Assembly: GCF_000600335.2 (NCBI RefSeq)
Contig: NZ_KK088626.1
Span: 1 to 64,000, forward strand
Direction of reading: 5' to 3'
Length of the DNA stretch: 64,000 nucleotides
From: Rubellimicrobium mesophilum DSM 19309
GTDB lineage: Bacteria; Pseudomonadota; Alphaproteobacteria; Rhodobacterales; Rhodobacteraceae
Shown: positions 11,551-21,878 of the stretch, piece by piece
Layout: each line of letters begins with the position of its first letter
How positions within the stretch are numbered: the stretch's first letter is position 1
Made by a program: the position numbers and the translations under genes
The notes under the pieces: model-generated
Seen by the model: only the letters and a program-made list of their open reading frames with translations
Database searches by the model: none
Told to the model about the DNA's origin: nothing

Positions 11551-12255
11551 ATGCGCCCCTCCGGCCGAGCCACCGACGCCCTGCGACCCCTCTCCATCGA
11601 GCCTCACGTGAACCGCCATGCCGAGGGGTCCTGCCTGATCCGCGTGGGGCACACGCACGTGCTCTGCACGGCGTCGCTGGAGGAGCGGGTGCCGCCCTTC
11701 CTGAAGAACACCGGCAAGGGCTGGGTGACGGCCGAATACGGGATGCTGCCGCGCGCGACCAACACCCGGATGCGGCGCGAGCGCGACGGCGCCTCGGGGC
11801 GGACGCAGGAGATCCAGCGGCTGATCGGGCGGTCCCTGCGGGCGGGGTGCGACCTCGTGGCGCTGGGGGAGCGGCAGATCAGCATCGACTGCGACGTGAT
11901 CCAGGCGGACGGGGGCACGCGCTGCGCGGCGATCACCGGGGGCTGGGTGGCGCTGCGGCTGGCGGTGAACCGGCTGCTCAAGGTCGGGGCGATCCAGCGC
12001 GACCCGCTGGCCGCGCCGGTGGCGGCGGTGTCGGTGGGGCTCTATGCCGGGCAGCCGGTGCTGGACCTCGACTATCCCGAGGACAGCGAGGCGGGCGTGG
12101 ACGCCAACGTGGTGATGACCGGCGACCGGCTGATCGAGGTGCAGATGAGCGCCGAGGGGGCCACTTTCTCGCGCGAGCAGATGACGGTGCTCCTTGACCT
12201 GGCCGCGCGGGGCACCGACCTGCTGGCGCAGGCGCAGAGGGCAGCGGTGGCATGA
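11551..12255 (+). CDS. rph: Ribonuclease PH
   Basis: Phosphate-dependent 3'-5' exoribonuclease that trims the tails of tRNA precursors. The 234 residues contain [24 protein letters not shown] N-terminal sequence, [18 protein letters not shown] near residues 62-79, and the [20 protein letters not shown] core near 111-130. All of these are hallmarks of the family. Its last codon overlaps the start of rdgB as ATGA (12252-12255), so the two are translated together. It diverges from hrcA. Confidence 0.96.
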   Translation: MRPSGRATDALRPLSIEPHVNRHAEGSCLIRVGHTHVLCTASLEERVPPFLKNTGKGWVTAEYGMLPRATNTRMRRERDGASGRTQEIQRLIGRSLRAGCDLVALGERQISIDCDVIQADGGTRCAAITGGWVALRLAVNRLLKVGAIQRDPLAAPVAAVSVGLYAGQPVLDLDYPEDSEAGVDANVVMTGDRLIEVQMSAEGATFSREQMTVLLDLAARGTDLLAQAQRAAVA

Positions 12256-12863
12256 CGCGGAGGCTGACGGACCCCAGGCTCGTCGTGGCGACGGGGAACA
12301 AAGGGAAGCTCGAGGAGATGCGGCAGCTCCTCGGGCCGCGGGGGATCGAGATCACCTCGCTCAAGGACCACGCGCTGCCCGAGCCGGAGGAGACCGAGGA
12401 CACGTTCCTGGGCAACGCCCGGATCAAGGCCCATGCGGCGGCCAAGGCGCTGGGGATGCCGGTGCTGGCCGACGATTCCGGGATCGTGGTGGACGCCCTG
12501 GACGGCGCGCCCGGGGTGCGGACGGCGGATTGGGCCGAGACGCCTTCGGGGCGCGATTTTATGGTCGCAATGACGCGGACGCACGAGGCTCTGCTGGCCT
12601 CGGGCGCGCCGGAGCCCTGGACCGCGCGGTTCGTGAGCGTGCTCGTGCTGGCCTGGCCGGATGGGCACGAGGAGGTGTTTGAGGGGCGCACCGAGGGGCG
12701 GGTGGTCTGGCCGCCGCGCGGGGCGCTCGGGCACGGCTATGACCCGGTGTTCGTGCCCGAGGGGCAGGATCGCACCTTTGCCGAAATGACGGCGGAGGAG
12801 AAGAACCGGCTCAGCCACCGGGGCAACTCCACGCGCGCCTTCGAGGCGGCCTGCCTTGGCTGA
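12252..12863 (+). CDS. rdgB: XTP/dITP diphosphatase (RdgB/HAM1)
   Basis: House-cleaning pyrophosphatase that removes non-canonical purine nucleoside triphosphates such as dITP and XTP. The 203 residues show [12 protein letters not shown] near 13-24, [19 protein letters not shown] near 71-89, and the C-terminal [10 protein letters not shown] and [10 protein letters not shown] boxes. It overlaps rph by four bases and hemW by eight, in one operon. Pairing with hemW is common in bacteria. Confidence 0.95.
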   Translation: MTRRLTDPRLVVATGNKGKLEEMRQLLGPRGIEITSLKDHALPEPEETEDTFLGNARIKAHAAAKALGMPVLADDSGIVVDALDGAPGVRTADWAETPSGRDFMVAMTRTHEALLASGAPEPWTARFVSVLVLAWPDGHEEVFEGRTEGRVVWPPRGALGHGYDPVFVPEGQDRTFAEMTAEEKNRLSHRGNSTRAFEAACLG

Positions 12864-14055
12864 CGGCCTGCTCCTGCGCCCCGAGGCGGAGGCCCGTCGG
12901 GAGGACTGGGAGGCGGGGGGCTTCGCGCTCTACGTCCACTGGCCCTTCTGCCAGGCCAAGTGCCCGTATTGCGACTTCAATTCGCACGTGGCGCGGAGCA
13001 TCGACCAGACCCGCTGGGCGCGGGCCTATGAGGCGGAGATCGCGCGGGCGGCGCGCGAGGTGCCGGGGCGGGTGCTGCGGTCCATCTTCCTGGGCGGGGG
13101 GACGCCGTCGCTGATGGAGCCCGAGACCGTCGAGGCGGTGATCGGGGCGGCCCGGGCGGCCTGGGGCTTCGCGAACGACATCGAGATCACGATGGAGGCC
13201 AACCCGACCTCGGTCGAGACGGAGCGGTTCCGGGGGTATCGCGCGGCGGGGGTGAACCGGCTGTCGCTGGGGGTGCAGGCGCTGAACGACGCGGACCTGC
13301 GGCGGCTCGGCCGGCTACATTCGACGGAGGAGGCGGTCGCGGCCTTCGGGATCGCGCGGGAGACCTTCGAGCGGGTGAGCCTGGACCTGATCTACGCGCG
13401 GCAGGGGCAGACGCCGGAGGCCTGGGAGGCGGAGCTGGCCGAGGCGCTGCGGCTGGTCGACGGGACCGGGGCGGGGCATCTGTCGCTGTACCAGCTCACC
13501 ATCGAGGAGGGGACGGCGTTCGGGGACCGCTTCGCGGCGGGGAAGCTGCGGGACCTGCCGGACGAGGATCGGGCGGCGGACCTGTGGGACGTGACGCAGA
13601 GGCTGACGGACGCGGCGGGGCTGCCGGCCTATGAGGTGTCGAACCACGCCGCGGAGGGCCAGGAGAGCCGGCACAACCTCGTCTACTGGCAGGGCGGCGA
13701 CTGGGTCGGCGTTGGACCGGGGGCGCATGGGCGGCTGACGCTCGGGGGCGTGAGGACCGGGGTCGAGACGGAGCGGGCGCCGGGGCGGTGGCTCCAGAGG
13801 GTCGAGGAGGACGGCTCGGGCGAGAGCGGGCGCGAGGCGCTGTCCGAGGTGGAGGCCGCCGAGGAGCGGCTGATGATGGGGCTGCGGCTGCGCGAGGGCG
13901 TGGAGATGGGGCGGCTCGGGGCGCTGGACGGGCTGGGTATCCCGGCCGAGGAGCTGGCCGGGATGGGGCTGGTGGCCGTCGAGGATGGGCGGCTGCGGAC
14001 GACGGCGGCGGGGCGGCCGGTGCTGAACGCGGTGCTGCGGGAGCTGCTGGCCTGA
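12856..14055 (+). CDS. hemW: Radical SAM heme chaperone HemW
   Basis: Once annotated as oxygen-independent coproporphyrinogen oxidase; this family is now regarded as a heme-delivery protein. The radical SAM cysteines are in CQAKCPYC at residues 32-39, the CX3CX2C spacing of HemW. The length of 399 residues fits. It lacks the extended N-terminus of true HemN. The start is TTG at 12856, overlapping the rdgB stop codon; no in-frame ATG or GTG lies before the cysteine motif. Confidence 0.92.
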   Translation: MADGLLLRPEAEARREDWEAGGFALYVHWPFCQAKCPYCDFNSHVARSIDQTRWARAYEAEIARAAREVPGRVLRSIFLGGGTPSLMEPETVEAVIGAARAAWGFANDIEITMEANPTSVETERFRGYRAAGVNRLSLGVQALNDADLRRLGRLHSTEEAVAAFGIARETFERVSLDLIYARQGQTPEAWEAELAEALRLVDGTGAGHLSLYQLTIEEGTAFGDRFAAGKLRDLPDEDRAADLWDVTQRLTDAAGLPAYEVSNHAAEGQESRHNLVYWQGGDWVGVGPGAHGRLTLGGVRTGVETERAPGRWLQRVEEDGSGESGREALSEVEAAEERLMMGLRLREGVEMGRLGALDGLGIPAEELAGMGLVAVEDGRLRTTAAGRPVLNAVLRELLA

Positions 14056-14416
14056 GGGCACCGCGCTCTCCTGTTGGCGTCGGCCGGGGGCGCCCGCCAT
14101 TCGCGCGCGCGCCACGAAGCCCACCCTCAGGGCCGACGCCGCCCTTGTCTGTGATCGGAGGGCCGCCGGGGATGCACGTCTCGGCCTGCCAGACGCTCAG
14201 GCCATCCACGCCTGCCGGCGCTTCCAATAGGTCGAGATAGGCGCCCCGTCCCTCTCCGCTGGAAGCCGGGTCGCTCGCTGAGCCTCGACGGCGTCGTGGG
14301 TGCTGGGAGGCGCGCCCCTCGTAGGAGATGCGGCCACTCCGACCAGCGCGCGCGGCCTGCTGGCTTGGCACAGGTGTCGTCGCGGCGAGCGAGCCGGGCG
14401 TGCCGAGGACGGGGCC
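14056..14416. other. Convergent gap between hemW and parB
   Basis: About 360 bases without a recognisable gene. A leftward open frame exists, but it continues antisense into hemW and matches no family I know. I find no parS site, no T-tailed hairpin and no tRNA here. Confidence 0.5.
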
Positions 14417-15310
14417 TCAGCCACCCGAGAGACGGCTCAGCAGGTCGTCGAGCTGTTCCAGGTTCTTGTAGGTGATCGACAGGCGGCCGCCTTCGCCAGC
14501 AGCGCCGTGGTCGATGCGGACGGCCATCTTGAGGGCGGCCGAGAGCTCGCCCTCGATGGCGCGGGTGTCGGCGTCCTTCTCGGCACGGGCGCGAGGGGCC
14601 GCCTTTTCGGTGGCGGGCGTCTTGGCGATCCGCTCGGCGTCGCGGGCCGAAAGACCGCGCTCGGCGATGCGGCGGGCGAGGTCGATGGCGCGTGGGTGGC
14701 CGATCAGGGGACGCGCGTGGCCGGCGCTGATCGTGCGGTCGGCAACCATCTGCTGCACCTCCCTGGGGAGGCTCAGGAGGCGCATCTGGTTGGCGACATG
14801 GCTGCGGCTCTTGCCGAGGGCGGAGGCCACCTGCTCCTGGCTGTGACCGAAGCGGTCGATGAGGCTGCGGTAGGCCGCGCCCTCGTCGATGGGGTTGAGG
14901 TCGTCGCGCTGGACGTTCTCGATGATGGCGATTTCCAGGAGCTCGGCGTCGTCGTAGTCGCGCACGATCACCGGGACCTCCGTCAGGCCCGCCTTTTGGG
15001 CGGCGCGCCAGCGGCGCTCGCCGGCGACGATCTGCCAGGCGCCGGGGGCCGTAGGGTCGGGGCGCACGATCAGGGGCTGGATGACGCCCTTGGACTTGAG
15101 GGAGGCGGCGAGGTCGTCGAGCGCGGCGGGGTCGAAGGTGCGGCGGGGCTGGTCGGGGTTGGGGCGCAGGGACTCAACCGGCATCATGCGGTCGGGGGTG
15201 CGGGGGACCGGCGGGGCCTCCGCCTCCTTGGCGAGGTCGGTGCCGAGGTCGGCCATGAGGGCGGAGAGGCCCCGGCCCAGGCCGCGCTTCAGGAGGGGTT
15301 TCTCGGCCAT
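14417..15310 (-). CDS. parB: Chromosome-partitioning protein ParB
   Basis: DNA clamp that loads at parS sites and segregates the origin region with ParA. The 297 residues open with the conserved ParA-activating LLKRGLGRGLSALM segment (residues 6-19). The CTP-binding GERRWRAA box is at 97-104, and the helix-turn-helix around SQEQVASALGKSRSHVANQMRL follows. The C-terminal dimerisation segment ends in LDDLLSRL. It starts three bases after the parA stop. Two matching parS sites occur in this window, at 18585 and 46876. Confidence 0.97.
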   Translation of the reverse strand: MAEKPLLKRGLGRGLSALMADLGTDLAKEAEAPPVPRTPDRMMPVESLRPNPDQPRRTFDPAALDDLAASLKSKGVIQPLIVRPDPTAPGAWQIVAGERRWRAAQKAGLTEVPVIVRDYDDAELLEIAIIENVQRDDLNPIDEGAAYRSLIDRFGHSQEQVASALGKSRSHVANQMRLLSLPREVQQMVADRTISAGHARPLIGHPRAIDLARRIAERGLSARDAERIAKTPATEKAAPRARAEKDADTRAIEGELSAALKMAVRIDHGAAGEGGRLSITYKNLEQLDDLLSRLSGG

Positions 15311-15313
15311 GAC

Positions 15314-16105
15314 TCAGGTCTCGCGGGCAAGGAGCTCGGCCGCGAGCGCGCGGTAGGCGTTCGCGCCGGCCGAGGAGGGGTCGTAGTCCAGGACGGACTG
15401 GGCGTGTGACGGGGCCTCGGAGAGGCGGACGTTGCGGGGGATCACCGTCTGGAACACGAGGGTCCCGAGGTTCTCGCGCGCGTCGGCCTCGACCTGCTGG
15501 GCGAGGCTGGTGCGGCGGTCCACCATGGTGAGCGCCACGCCTTCGATGCGGAGGGAGGGGTTCGCGGTCTGCCGGACCTCCCGGATCGTCAGCATGAGCT
15601 GGGAGAGGCCCTCGAGGGCGAAGAACTCGCTCTGCAGCGGCACGAGGACGGACTGCGCGGCGACGAGGGCGTTGATCGTCAGGATGTTCAGCGAGGGCGG
15701 GCAGTCGATCAGGATGTAGTCGAGGTCGAGGTCCGCCATGAGCGGCTGGCGCAGGGCGCCGCGCAGGAGCTGGGTGCGGCCCTGGCGCTGGCCGAGCTCA
15801 AGGTCGGCGGCGCTGAGGTCGGAGGTCGAGGGGACGAGGAGGAGGTTGGGGCTCGTGGTCTCGCGCACGGCCTCCTGCGGCGTGGCCTCTCCGAGGAGGA
15901 GGTCGTAGCTGGTGACGTGCCGGTCCTCGGGCGGGGCGCCGAGGCCGGTGGAGGCGTTGCCCTGGGGGTCGAGGTCCACGAGGAGCACGCGGCGGTCACG
16001 GCGCGCGAGGGCGGCGCCGAGGTTGATGGCCGTGGTGGTCTTGCCGACGCCGCCCTTCTGGTTGGCGACGGCCATGATCTTGGGGGCGCGGCGGGGCTCA
16101 GCCAT
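15314..16105 (-). CDS. parA: Chromosome-partitioning ATPase ParA
   Basis: Walker-type ATPase that moves ParB-parS complexes along the nucleoid. The 263 residues carry the deviant Walker A loop KGGVGKTT at 17-24, the A' motif LLVDLDPQGNAS and the Walker B strand YILIDCPPS. It overlaps the end of rsmG by eight bases and is followed by parB. The rsmG-parA-parB order is the chromosomal, not plasmid, arrangement. Confidence 0.97.
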   Translation of the reverse strand: MAEPRRAPKIMAVANQKGGVGKTTTAINLGAALARRDRRVLLVDLDPQGNASTGLGAPPEDRHVTSYDLLLGEATPQEAVRETTSPNLLLVPSTSDLSAADLELGQRQGRTQLLRGALRQPLMADLDLDYILIDCPPSLNILTINALVAAQSVLVPLQSEFFALEGLSQLMLTIREVRQTANPSLRIEGVALTMVDRRTSLAQQVEADARENLGTLVFQTVIPRNVRLSEAPSHAQSVLDYDPSSAGANAYRALAAELLARET

Positions 16106-16718
16106 GAGTGAGGTCCCTCAGGCGCAGGATGCGGGCGGAGGGATCGGTGCGGCTTGGGAGCGCCTCGGCCGTGAAGGTCCAGCCGGCGGCACGGGCGGCG
16201 TCGAGCTCGGTGGCATGGTCGCGGCCCTTGGGGAGGAGCGCGGTGCCGCCGGGGGCGAGGTGGCGGGCGACGAGGGGCAGGAGGGTCGGTAGGGGCGCGA
16301 GGGCGCGGGCGGAGACGACGTCGGCCTGCTGGGGCGGGGCGGCCTCGGCGCGCTGGTCGAGGATCGTTGCCTTGATGCCGAGCTCACGCAGGGCGGTGCG
16401 CAGGAATGCGCATTTGCGCTGGTCGCTCTCAATCAGGGTGACCTGCGGGGCGCCGGCTTCGGCCGCAAGGATGGCGACGACGAGGCCGGGGAAGCCGCCG
16501 CCGGAGCCGAGGTCGGCCCAGGTCTTGGTGGCCTGGGGAGCCAAAGGCCAGAGCTGGGCGGAGTCGGCGATGTGGCGGGTCCAGAGGTCGGGGACCGTTG
16601 AGGGGGCGACGAGGTTGATCTTCTCGGTCCAGCGGCGGGCAAGGGCCTCGAAGGCCTCCAGCAGGTCCAGCGTCGCCTTGGAGACGTCGAGCCCGGGCAG
16701 ATCGCGGGTCGTCGTCAT
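16098..16718 (-). CDS. rsmG: 16S rRNA m7G527 methyltransferase
   Basis: Methylates G527 (E. coli numbering) of 16S rRNA using S-adenosylmethionine; formerly gidB. The 206 residues contain the SAM-binding motif [14 protein letters not shown] near 68-81 and [14 protein letters not shown] on the next strand. The ATG at 16718 overlaps the mnmG stop as ATGA, which fixes the start. It is followed by parA with an eight-base overlap. Confidence 0.95.
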   Translation of the reverse strand: MTTTRDLPGLDVSKATLDLLEAFEALARRWTEKINLVAPSTVPDLWTRHIADSAQLWPLAPQATKTWADLGSGGGFPGLVVAILAAEAGAPQVTLIESDQRKCAFLRTALRELGIKATILDQRAEAAPPQQADVVSARALAPLPTLLPLVARHLAPGGTALLPKGRDHATELDAARAAGWTFTAEALPSRTDPSARILRLRDLTHG

Positions 16719-18601
16719 GCGGCGAGGCCGTCCGGGCGCTTCTTGAGGCGCGCGGTGAGGAGAAGGAGGGCTGAGGGCGTCATGCCATCGATCTCGGCCG
16801 CGTGGCGGAGCGTGGCCGGGCGGTGGCGTTCGAGCTTCTGGCGAAGCTCGATGGATAGGCCGGGCACGGCCGCATAGTCGAAATCGGCGGGCAGGCGCGT
16901 GGCCTCCTCGCGCTTGAGCTGGGCGATGTCGCGCTCCTGCCGATCGAGGTAGGTGGCATACTGGGCCTCGCGCTTGAGCTGCTCGCGGATCTTTGGCGCG
17001 GGCAGGGGCAGCGCGGGGTCGAGCGTGGCGAGTTGGTCCCAGGTCGCATCGGTGAGGGCGAGGGTCTGGAGACCGTCGCGGCTCTCGCCATCGGGATTCA
17101 GGTTGAGGCCGGCGGAGGCGATCCGGCGGGCGGTGAAGCGGCAGGCGCGGAGGTCCGCGCGGGCGGTCTCCAGGGCGTCCATCTTCTCGGAGAAGGCAGC
17201 CCAGCGAGGACCGCCGACGACGCCCCACTCCCTACCTTGCGCGGTCAGGCGCTGGTCGGCGTTGTCGACGCGGAGGCTCAGGCGGAACTCGGCGCGCGAG
17301 GTGAACATCCGGTAGGGCTCAGTGACGCCGCGCGAGGTCAGGTCGTCGATCATCACGCCGATGTAGGAGCCGGCGCGGCTGAACTCGGCCGGTGCCTCGC
17401 CTTGCGCGGCGCGGGCGGCGTTGAGGCCGGCGACGAGGCCTTGGGCGGCAGCCTCCTCATAGCCCGTCGTGCCGTTGATCTGGCCGGCGAGGTGGAGGCC
17501 GGGGAGGGCCTTGACTTCGAGGGACAGCGTGAGCGCCCGCGGGTCGACGTAGTCGTACTCGATCGCGTAGCCGGGCTGGGTGATGACGGCCTGTTCCAGG
17601 CCCTCGATCGAATGAACATATGCGTCTTGGACCTCGGCGGGGAGGGAGGTGGAGATGCCGTTCGGATAGACGGTGGGGTCGTCGAGGCCCTCGGGTTCGA
17701 GGAAGACCTGGTGGCTCCCCTTGTTGGAGAAGCGGACGACCTTGTCCTCGATGGAGGGGCAGTAACGGGGGCCCACGCCCTGGATGTGGCCGCCGTACAT
17801 GGCCGAGCGGTCGAGGTTCGCGCGGATGATCTCGTGCGTGTGGGCGTTGGTGTGGGTGATGCCGCAGGCGACCTGGGGCACGACGGGGGCCTCGCTGAGG
17901 AAGCTCAGCATCGCGGGGTCCTCGTCGCCCTCCTGCCGTTCGAGGCGGTCCCAGGCGATGGTGCGGCCGTCGAGGCGCGGAGGCGTGCCGGTCTTGAGGC
18001 GGCCCATGGGCAGGCTGAGGCCGTAGAGGCGGTCGGCCAGGGCCTTGGACGGGGGCTCGCCCACCCGGCCGCCAGGGCGGGAACGGTCGCCGACATGGAT
18101 CACGCCGTTGAGGAAGGTGCCGGTGGTCAGGACCACGGCGCGGGCGCGGATCTCGGAGCCATCGGCGAGGGTGACACCGGCAACGCGGCCGTTCTCGACG
18201 AGGAGGTCAGCAGCTTCGCCCTCGACGAGGGTCAGGTTCGGGGTGGCGGCGAGCTCGGCCTGGACCGCTTCGCGGTAGAGCCTGCGGTCGGCCTGGGTGC
18301 GGGGGCCCTGGACGGCCGGACCCTTGGACCGGTTGAGGAGGCGGAACTGGATGCCGGCGCGGTCGGCCATGCGGCCCATGATGCCGTCGAGCGCGTCGAC
18401 CTCGCGCACGAGATGGCCCTTGCCAAGACCGCCGATGGCCGGGTTGCAGGACATCACGCCCACGGAGGCGAGCTTGAGCGTGAGAAGGACCGTGCGGGCA
18501 CCGGAGCGCGCGGAGGCGTGCGCGGCCTCGCAGCCGGCGTGGCCGCCGCCCACCACGATCACGTCCCAGGTCTCGGGCGCATCCCGTTTCACGTGAAACA
18601 C
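16715..18601 (-). CDS. mnmG: tRNA uridine-34 modification FAD enzyme MnmG (GidA)
   Basis: With MnmE, installs the carboxymethylaminomethyl group at wobble U34. The 628 residues start from GTG at 18601, four bases past the mnmE stop, giving the conserved MFHVK opening. The FAD-binding fold [10 protein letters not shown] is at 18-27. Other signatures are [23 protein letters not shown] and TGTFLNG. The C-terminal domain ends in [13 protein letters not shown] sequence. The first codons are themselves a parS site, so coding and partition functions overlap here. The longer frame upstream is antisense or out-of-register sequence. Confidence 0.95.
   Translation of the reverse strand: MFHVKRDAPETWDVIVVGGGHAGCEAAHASARSGARTVLLTLKLASVGVMSCNPAIGGLGKGHLVREVDALDGIMGRMADRAGIQFRLLNRSKGPAVQGPRTQADRRLYREAVQAELAATPNLTLVEGEAADLLVENGRVAGVTLADGSEIRARAVVLTTGTFLNGVIHVGDRSRPGGRVGEPPSKALADRLYGLSLPMGRLKTGTPPRLDGRTIAWDRLERQEGDEDPAMLSFLSEAPVVPQVACGITHTNAHTHEIIRANLDRSAMYGGHIQGVGPRYCPSIEDKVVRFSNKGSHQVFLEPEGLDDPTVYPNGISTSLPAEVQDAYVHSIEGLEQAVITQPGYAIEYDYVDPRALTLSLEVKALPGLHLAGQINGTTGYEEAAAQGLVAGLNAARAAQGEAPAEFSRAGSYIGVMIDDLTSRGVTEPYRMFTSRAEFRLSLRVDNADQRLTAQGREWGVVGGPRWAAFSEKMDALETARADLRACRFTARRIASAGLNLNPDGESRDGLQTLALTDATWDQLATLDPALPLPAPKIREQLKREAQYATYLDRQERDIAQLKREEATRLPADFDYAAVPGLSIELRQKLERHRPATLRHAAEIDGMTPSALLLLTARLKKRPDGLAA
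18585..18600. promoter_or_regulatory. parS partition site inside the start of mnmG
   Basis: CGTTTCACGTGAAACA matches the universal ParB-binding palindrome TGTTTCACGTGAAACA at 15 of 16 positions. It covers the first codons of mnmG (read FHVK) and lies about 3.3 kb from parB. Confidence 0.93.
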
Positions 18602-18605
18602 CGTC

Positions 18606-19904
18606 CTACTTTCCGATGCAGAAGCTCGAGAAAATCTCGCCGAGTATATCCTCCACCCCGACGCGCCCCACAAGGGCGTCGATCCGACGCAGGGCGCGTC
18701 GGAGGGTTTCGGCCACGATCTCGACGGGGGCGGCTTGGTCGAAGAGGGTGCGCGACTCGTCGAGGAGGCCGGCGGCATCCAGCATGGCGCGCGCGTGGCG
18801 CTCGCGCAGGCCGACGCCGAGGCCGGTGGCGCGGGGCTTCAAGCGGGCGGCGATCTCGGCCACGAGCGCGTCGATCCCGGAACCGGTTCTGCCGGAGATA
18901 GCGAGGGCGCCCGTGGGTGCGAGGTCGGCCTTGGCTTGGACGACGAGATCGTCTGGACCGGCCTCGGGCGCGGGTTCGCCGGGGAGGTGGAGGTGCACGC
19001 GGAGGTCGGCCTGGGCCGCGCGGCTGCGGGCACGTTCGATGCCGATGGCCTCGACGGGGTCCTGGGCCTCGCGCAGGCCGGCGGTGTCGATCAGGGTCAC
19101 GGGCAGGCCCTCGAGATCCATGCGGACCTCGATCACGTCGCGGGTGGTGCCGGCGTGTTCGGAGGTGATGGCGGCCTCGCGTCCCGCGAGGCGGTTGAGG
19201 AGGGTGGACTTCCCGACGTTCGGGGCGCCGACGATGGCGACCTCGAAGCCCTCGCGCAGGCGCTCGGCGAGGCGGGCGCCTTGGGCCTCCTGGCGCAGTT
19301 CTTCGGCGAGGAGGACGATGAGCTCCAGCACCTCGGGCCAGACGTTCTCGGGGACGTCCTCGTCGGAGAAGTCGATGGTCGCCTCGACGAGCGCCACGGC
19401 GCGGAGGAGCTTGGCGCGCCACTCCTCCGCCTTCCGGCCCAGCGCGCCTGCGAAGACGCGCATGGCTTGGCGGCGCTGCGCCTCGGTCTCGGCGGAGAGG
19501 AGGTCGGCGAGGCCCTCGACCTGCGGGAGGTCGAGGCGGCCGTTCTCGAGGGCGCGGCGGGTGAACTCGCCGGGCTGGGCCTGGCGGAGGCCGGGGAGGA
19601 TGCCGAGGGCGCGCAGGACGGCGGAGACCACGGCGGGGGCGCCGTGGCAGTGAAGCTCGGCCACGGCCTCGCCGGTGAAGCTGCGATGGGGGGCGAAGGT
19701 CAGTACGAGAGCCTGGTCGAGCGCCTCGCCCGAGGCGTCGCGGAGGGTGCGGAGGGTGCGGCCGTGCTCGGGCAACTCTCCCGCGAGCGCGCTCGCCGCG
19801 GCGTGGGCCCCGGGCCCGGAGAGGCGCAGGACGGCGATCCCGGCCCGGCCGGGCGCGGTGGCCAGGGCGAAGATTGTGTCGGGCGCGTGCGGCGGATGGC
19901 TCAT
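18606..19904 (-). CDS. mnmE: tRNA modification GTPase MnmE (TrmE)
   Basis: GTPase partner of MnmG in wobble-uridine modification. The 432 residues open with [20 protein letters not shown] and carry the G1 loop GAPNVGKST near 226-234. The G2/G3 region (AGTTRD, DTAGL) follows, and the protein ends in the invariant CIGK, whose cysteine is needed for modification. It is directly followed by mnmG. A hairpin separates it from rho upstream. Confidence 0.97.
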   Translation of the reverse strand: MSHPPHAPDTIFALATAPGRAGIAVLRLSGPGAHAAASALAGELPEHGRTLRTLRDASGEALDQALVLTFAPHRSFTGEAVAELHCHGAPAVVSAVLRALGILPGLRQAQPGEFTRRALENGRLDLPQVEGLADLLSAETEAQRRQAMRVFAGALGRKAEEWRAKLLRAVALVEATIDFSDEDVPENVWPEVLELIVLLAEELRQEAQGARLAERLREGFEVAIVGAPNVGKSTLLNRLAGREAAITSEHAGTTRDVIEVRMDLEGLPVTLIDTAGLREAQDPVEAIGIERARSRAAQADLRVHLHLPGEPAPEAGPDDLVVQAKADLAPTGALAISGRTGSGIDALVAEIAARLKPRATGLGVGLRERHARAMLDAAGLLDESRTLFDQAAPVEIVAETLRRALRRIDALVGRVGVEDILGEIFSSFCIGK

Positions 19905-19913
19905 CGAAGGTCC

Positions 19914-19950
19914 GGAAATGGAACGGCGCCCGAGGAGGTCCCGGGCGCCG
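19914..19950 (-). terminator. Probable terminator between rho and mnmE
   Basis: CGGCGCCCG (19924-19932) pairs perfectly with CGGGCGCCG (19942-19950), giving a nine-bp stem with a nine-base loop. On the minus strand it is followed by TTCCATTT, a weak T-tract. It lies 58 bases beyond the rho stop codon. Confidence 0.5.
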
Positions 19951-20007
19951 CAGGTCGTGAAAACGGACGCCCGACCCGATCAGGCGTTCCCCGACGCGGC
20001 TTGCGCG

Positions 20008-21282
20008 TCAGGCGTTCATGCTGTCGAAGAAGTCGCTGTTCGTCTTGGTCTGCTTGAGCTTCGAGAGCAGGAATTCGATGGCGTCGGTGGTGCCCATCGG
20101 GTTGAGGATGCGCCGCAGCACGTAGGTCTTGGCGAGGTCCGTCTTCTCGACCAGCAGATCCTCCTTCCGGGTGCCGGACTTGAGGATGTCCATCGCCGGG
20201 AAGGTCCGCTTGTCGGCCACCTTGCGGTCGAGCACGATCTCGGAGTTGCCGGTGCCCTTGAACTCCTCGAAGATCACCTCGTCCATGCGCGAGCCGGTGT
20301 CGATCAGCGCCGTCGAGATGATGGTGAGCGAGCCCCCCTCCTCGATGTTGCGCGCCGCGCCGAAGAAGCGCTTGGGCCGCTGGAGCGCGTTGGCGTCCAC
20401 GCCACCGGTCAGCACCTTGCCCGAGGACGGCACGACCGTGTTGTAGGCGCGGCCCAGGCGGGTGATCGAGTCGAGCAGGATCACCACGTCGCGCTTGTGC
20501 TCGACAAGGCGCTTGGCCTTCTCGATGACCATCTCGGCCACGGCGACGTGGCGCGTCGCGGGCTCGTCGAAGGTGGAGGAGATGACCTCGCCCTTCACCG
20601 AACGCTGCATGTCGGTCACCTCCTCGGGCCGCTCGTCGATGAGCAGCACGATGAGGTAGCACTCGGGGTGGTTGCGCTCGATGCTGTGCGCGATGTTCTG
20701 GAGGAGCACCGTCTTGCCGGTGCGCGGCGGCGCGACGATCAGGCAGCGCTGGCCCTTGCCGATGGGGGCCACGAGGTCGATCACCCGGGCCGAGCGGTCC
20801 TTGATGGTGGGATCGTCCTCGATCTCCATCTTGAGGCGCTGGTCGGGATAAAGGGGCGTGAGGTTCTCGAAGGCGACCTTGTGGCGGGCGCGCTCGGGCT
20901 CCTCGAAGTTGATCCGCTCGACCGAGACCAGGGCGAAGTAGCGCTCGTTCTCGTTGGGTTCCTGGATGACGCCCGAGACGGTGTCGCCGGTGCGCAAGGA
21001 GTACTGCCGGATCATCTCCGGCGAGACGTAGATGTCGTCGGGGCCGGGGAGGTAGTTGGCCTCGGGGCTGCGGAGGAAGCCGAAGCCGTCCTGGAGCACC
21101 TCGAGCACCCCGTCGCCGCCGATGACCCAGTCCTCGTCCGCGCGCTCCTTGAGGATGGCGAACATCATGTCGCCCTTGCGCATGGTCGAGGCGTTCTCGA
21201 TCTCGAGCTCCTCGGCGAGGGCCAGGAGGTCCTTGGGGCTTTGCGCCTTGAGGTCGGCCAGGTTGAGACGGTCTTGAGTCAT
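20008..21282 (-). CDS. rho: Transcription termination factor Rho
   Basis: Hexameric RNA-dependent ATPase that terminates transcription. The 424 residues contain the RNA-binding cold-shock-like domain ([20 protein letters not shown], about 68-87), the Walker A loop [12 protein letters not shown], Walker [17 protein letters not shown] and the C-terminal [14 protein letters not shown] chose the ATG at 21282, which has AGGATC six bases upstream and opens [12 protein letters not shown]. It sits beside hemJ, as in many alphaproteobacteria. Confidence 0.97.
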   Translation of the reverse strand: MTQDRLNLADLKAQSPKDLLALAEELEIENASTMRKGDMMFAILKERADEDWVIGGDGVLEVLQDGFGFLRSPEANYLPGPDDIYVSPEMIRQYSLRTGDTVSGVIQEPNENERYFALVSVERINFEEPERARHKVAFENLTPLYPDQRLKMEIEDDPTIKDRSARVIDLVAPIGKGQRCLIVAPPRTGKTVLLQNIAHSIERNHPECYLIVLLIDERPEEVTDMQRSVKGEVISSTFDEPATRHVAVAEMVIEKAKRLVEHKRDVVILLDSITRLGRAYNTVVPSSGKVLTGGVDANALQRPKRFFGAARNIEEGGSLTIISTALIDTGSRMDEVIFEEFKGTGNSEIVLDRKVADKRTFPAMDILKSGTRKEDLLVEKTDLAKTYVLRRILNPMGTTDAIEFLLSKLKQTKTNSDFFDSMNA

Positions 21283-21431
21283 GAAGATCCTGATGGTCCT
21301 GCGCGACCGCACTCGCCCGGGTCGGGCGGCAGTCGGGACGAAGTCATGCGCGTGAGATGCCGTTCCCGGACGGGAGGGCTGACGCAGAGATAAGGATTCC
21401 GCCGGCCCGCGTCAATCGGGGGTCGCGACGA

Positions 21432-21878
21432 TCAGAAGGGCTTCACGATCACCATGGCGACGATGACGAGCAGGAGGAGCGTCGGCAGCTCGTTGGCGAT
21501 CCGGTAGGTGCGGCCCGGGCGGGTGTTGCGGCCCGCGGCGAAGTCCCGCCGCCGCGCCGCGCACCACATGTGGAAGGCGGTGAGGGCGAGGACGCCCAGG
21601 AGCTTCACGTGGAACCATCCGGCGGTCCACCAGCCCCCCAGCGCCAGGAGCAGCAGGCCCAGGACCCAGGTCGCGATCATGGCGGGGTTCATGATGGCGC
21701 GCAGGAGGCGCCGCTCCATGACCTGGAAGGTCGCGTCGAGCTCCGAGCCGGGGGTCCCGCGCTCGGCGTGATAGACGAAGAGGCGGGGCAGGTAGAACAG
21801 GCCCGCCATCCAGGCGACCATCGCGACGACATGCGCGGCCTTGATCCAGGGATAGGCAGACTGAAGGGTGTCGATCAT
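21432..21878 (-). CDS. hemJ: Protoporphyrinogen IX oxidase HemJ
   Basis: Integral membrane protein of 148 residues that catalyses the penultimate step of heme biosynthesis in bacteria lacking HemG and HemY-type oxidases. About four hydrophobic segments are visible. Conserved elements are the N-terminal WIKAAHVVAMVAWMAGLFYLPRL with its histidine, and PGRTYRIANELPTLLL near the C-terminus. The start at 21878 gives the usual MIDTLQ opening. It diverges from maf across the candidate origin gap. Confidence 0.9.
   Translation of the reverse strand: MIDTLQSAYPWIKAAHVVAMVAWMAGLFYLPRLFVYHAERGTPGSELDATFQVMERRLLRAIMNPAMIATWVLGLLLLALGGWWTAGWFHVKLLGVLALTAFHMWCAARRRDFAAGRNTRPGRTYRIANELPTLLLLVIVAMVIVKPF

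Noticed and set aside
14140..14371. Leftward open frame between hemW and parB
   Set aside because: It runs on antisense into hemW, lacks a good start and matches no family I know.
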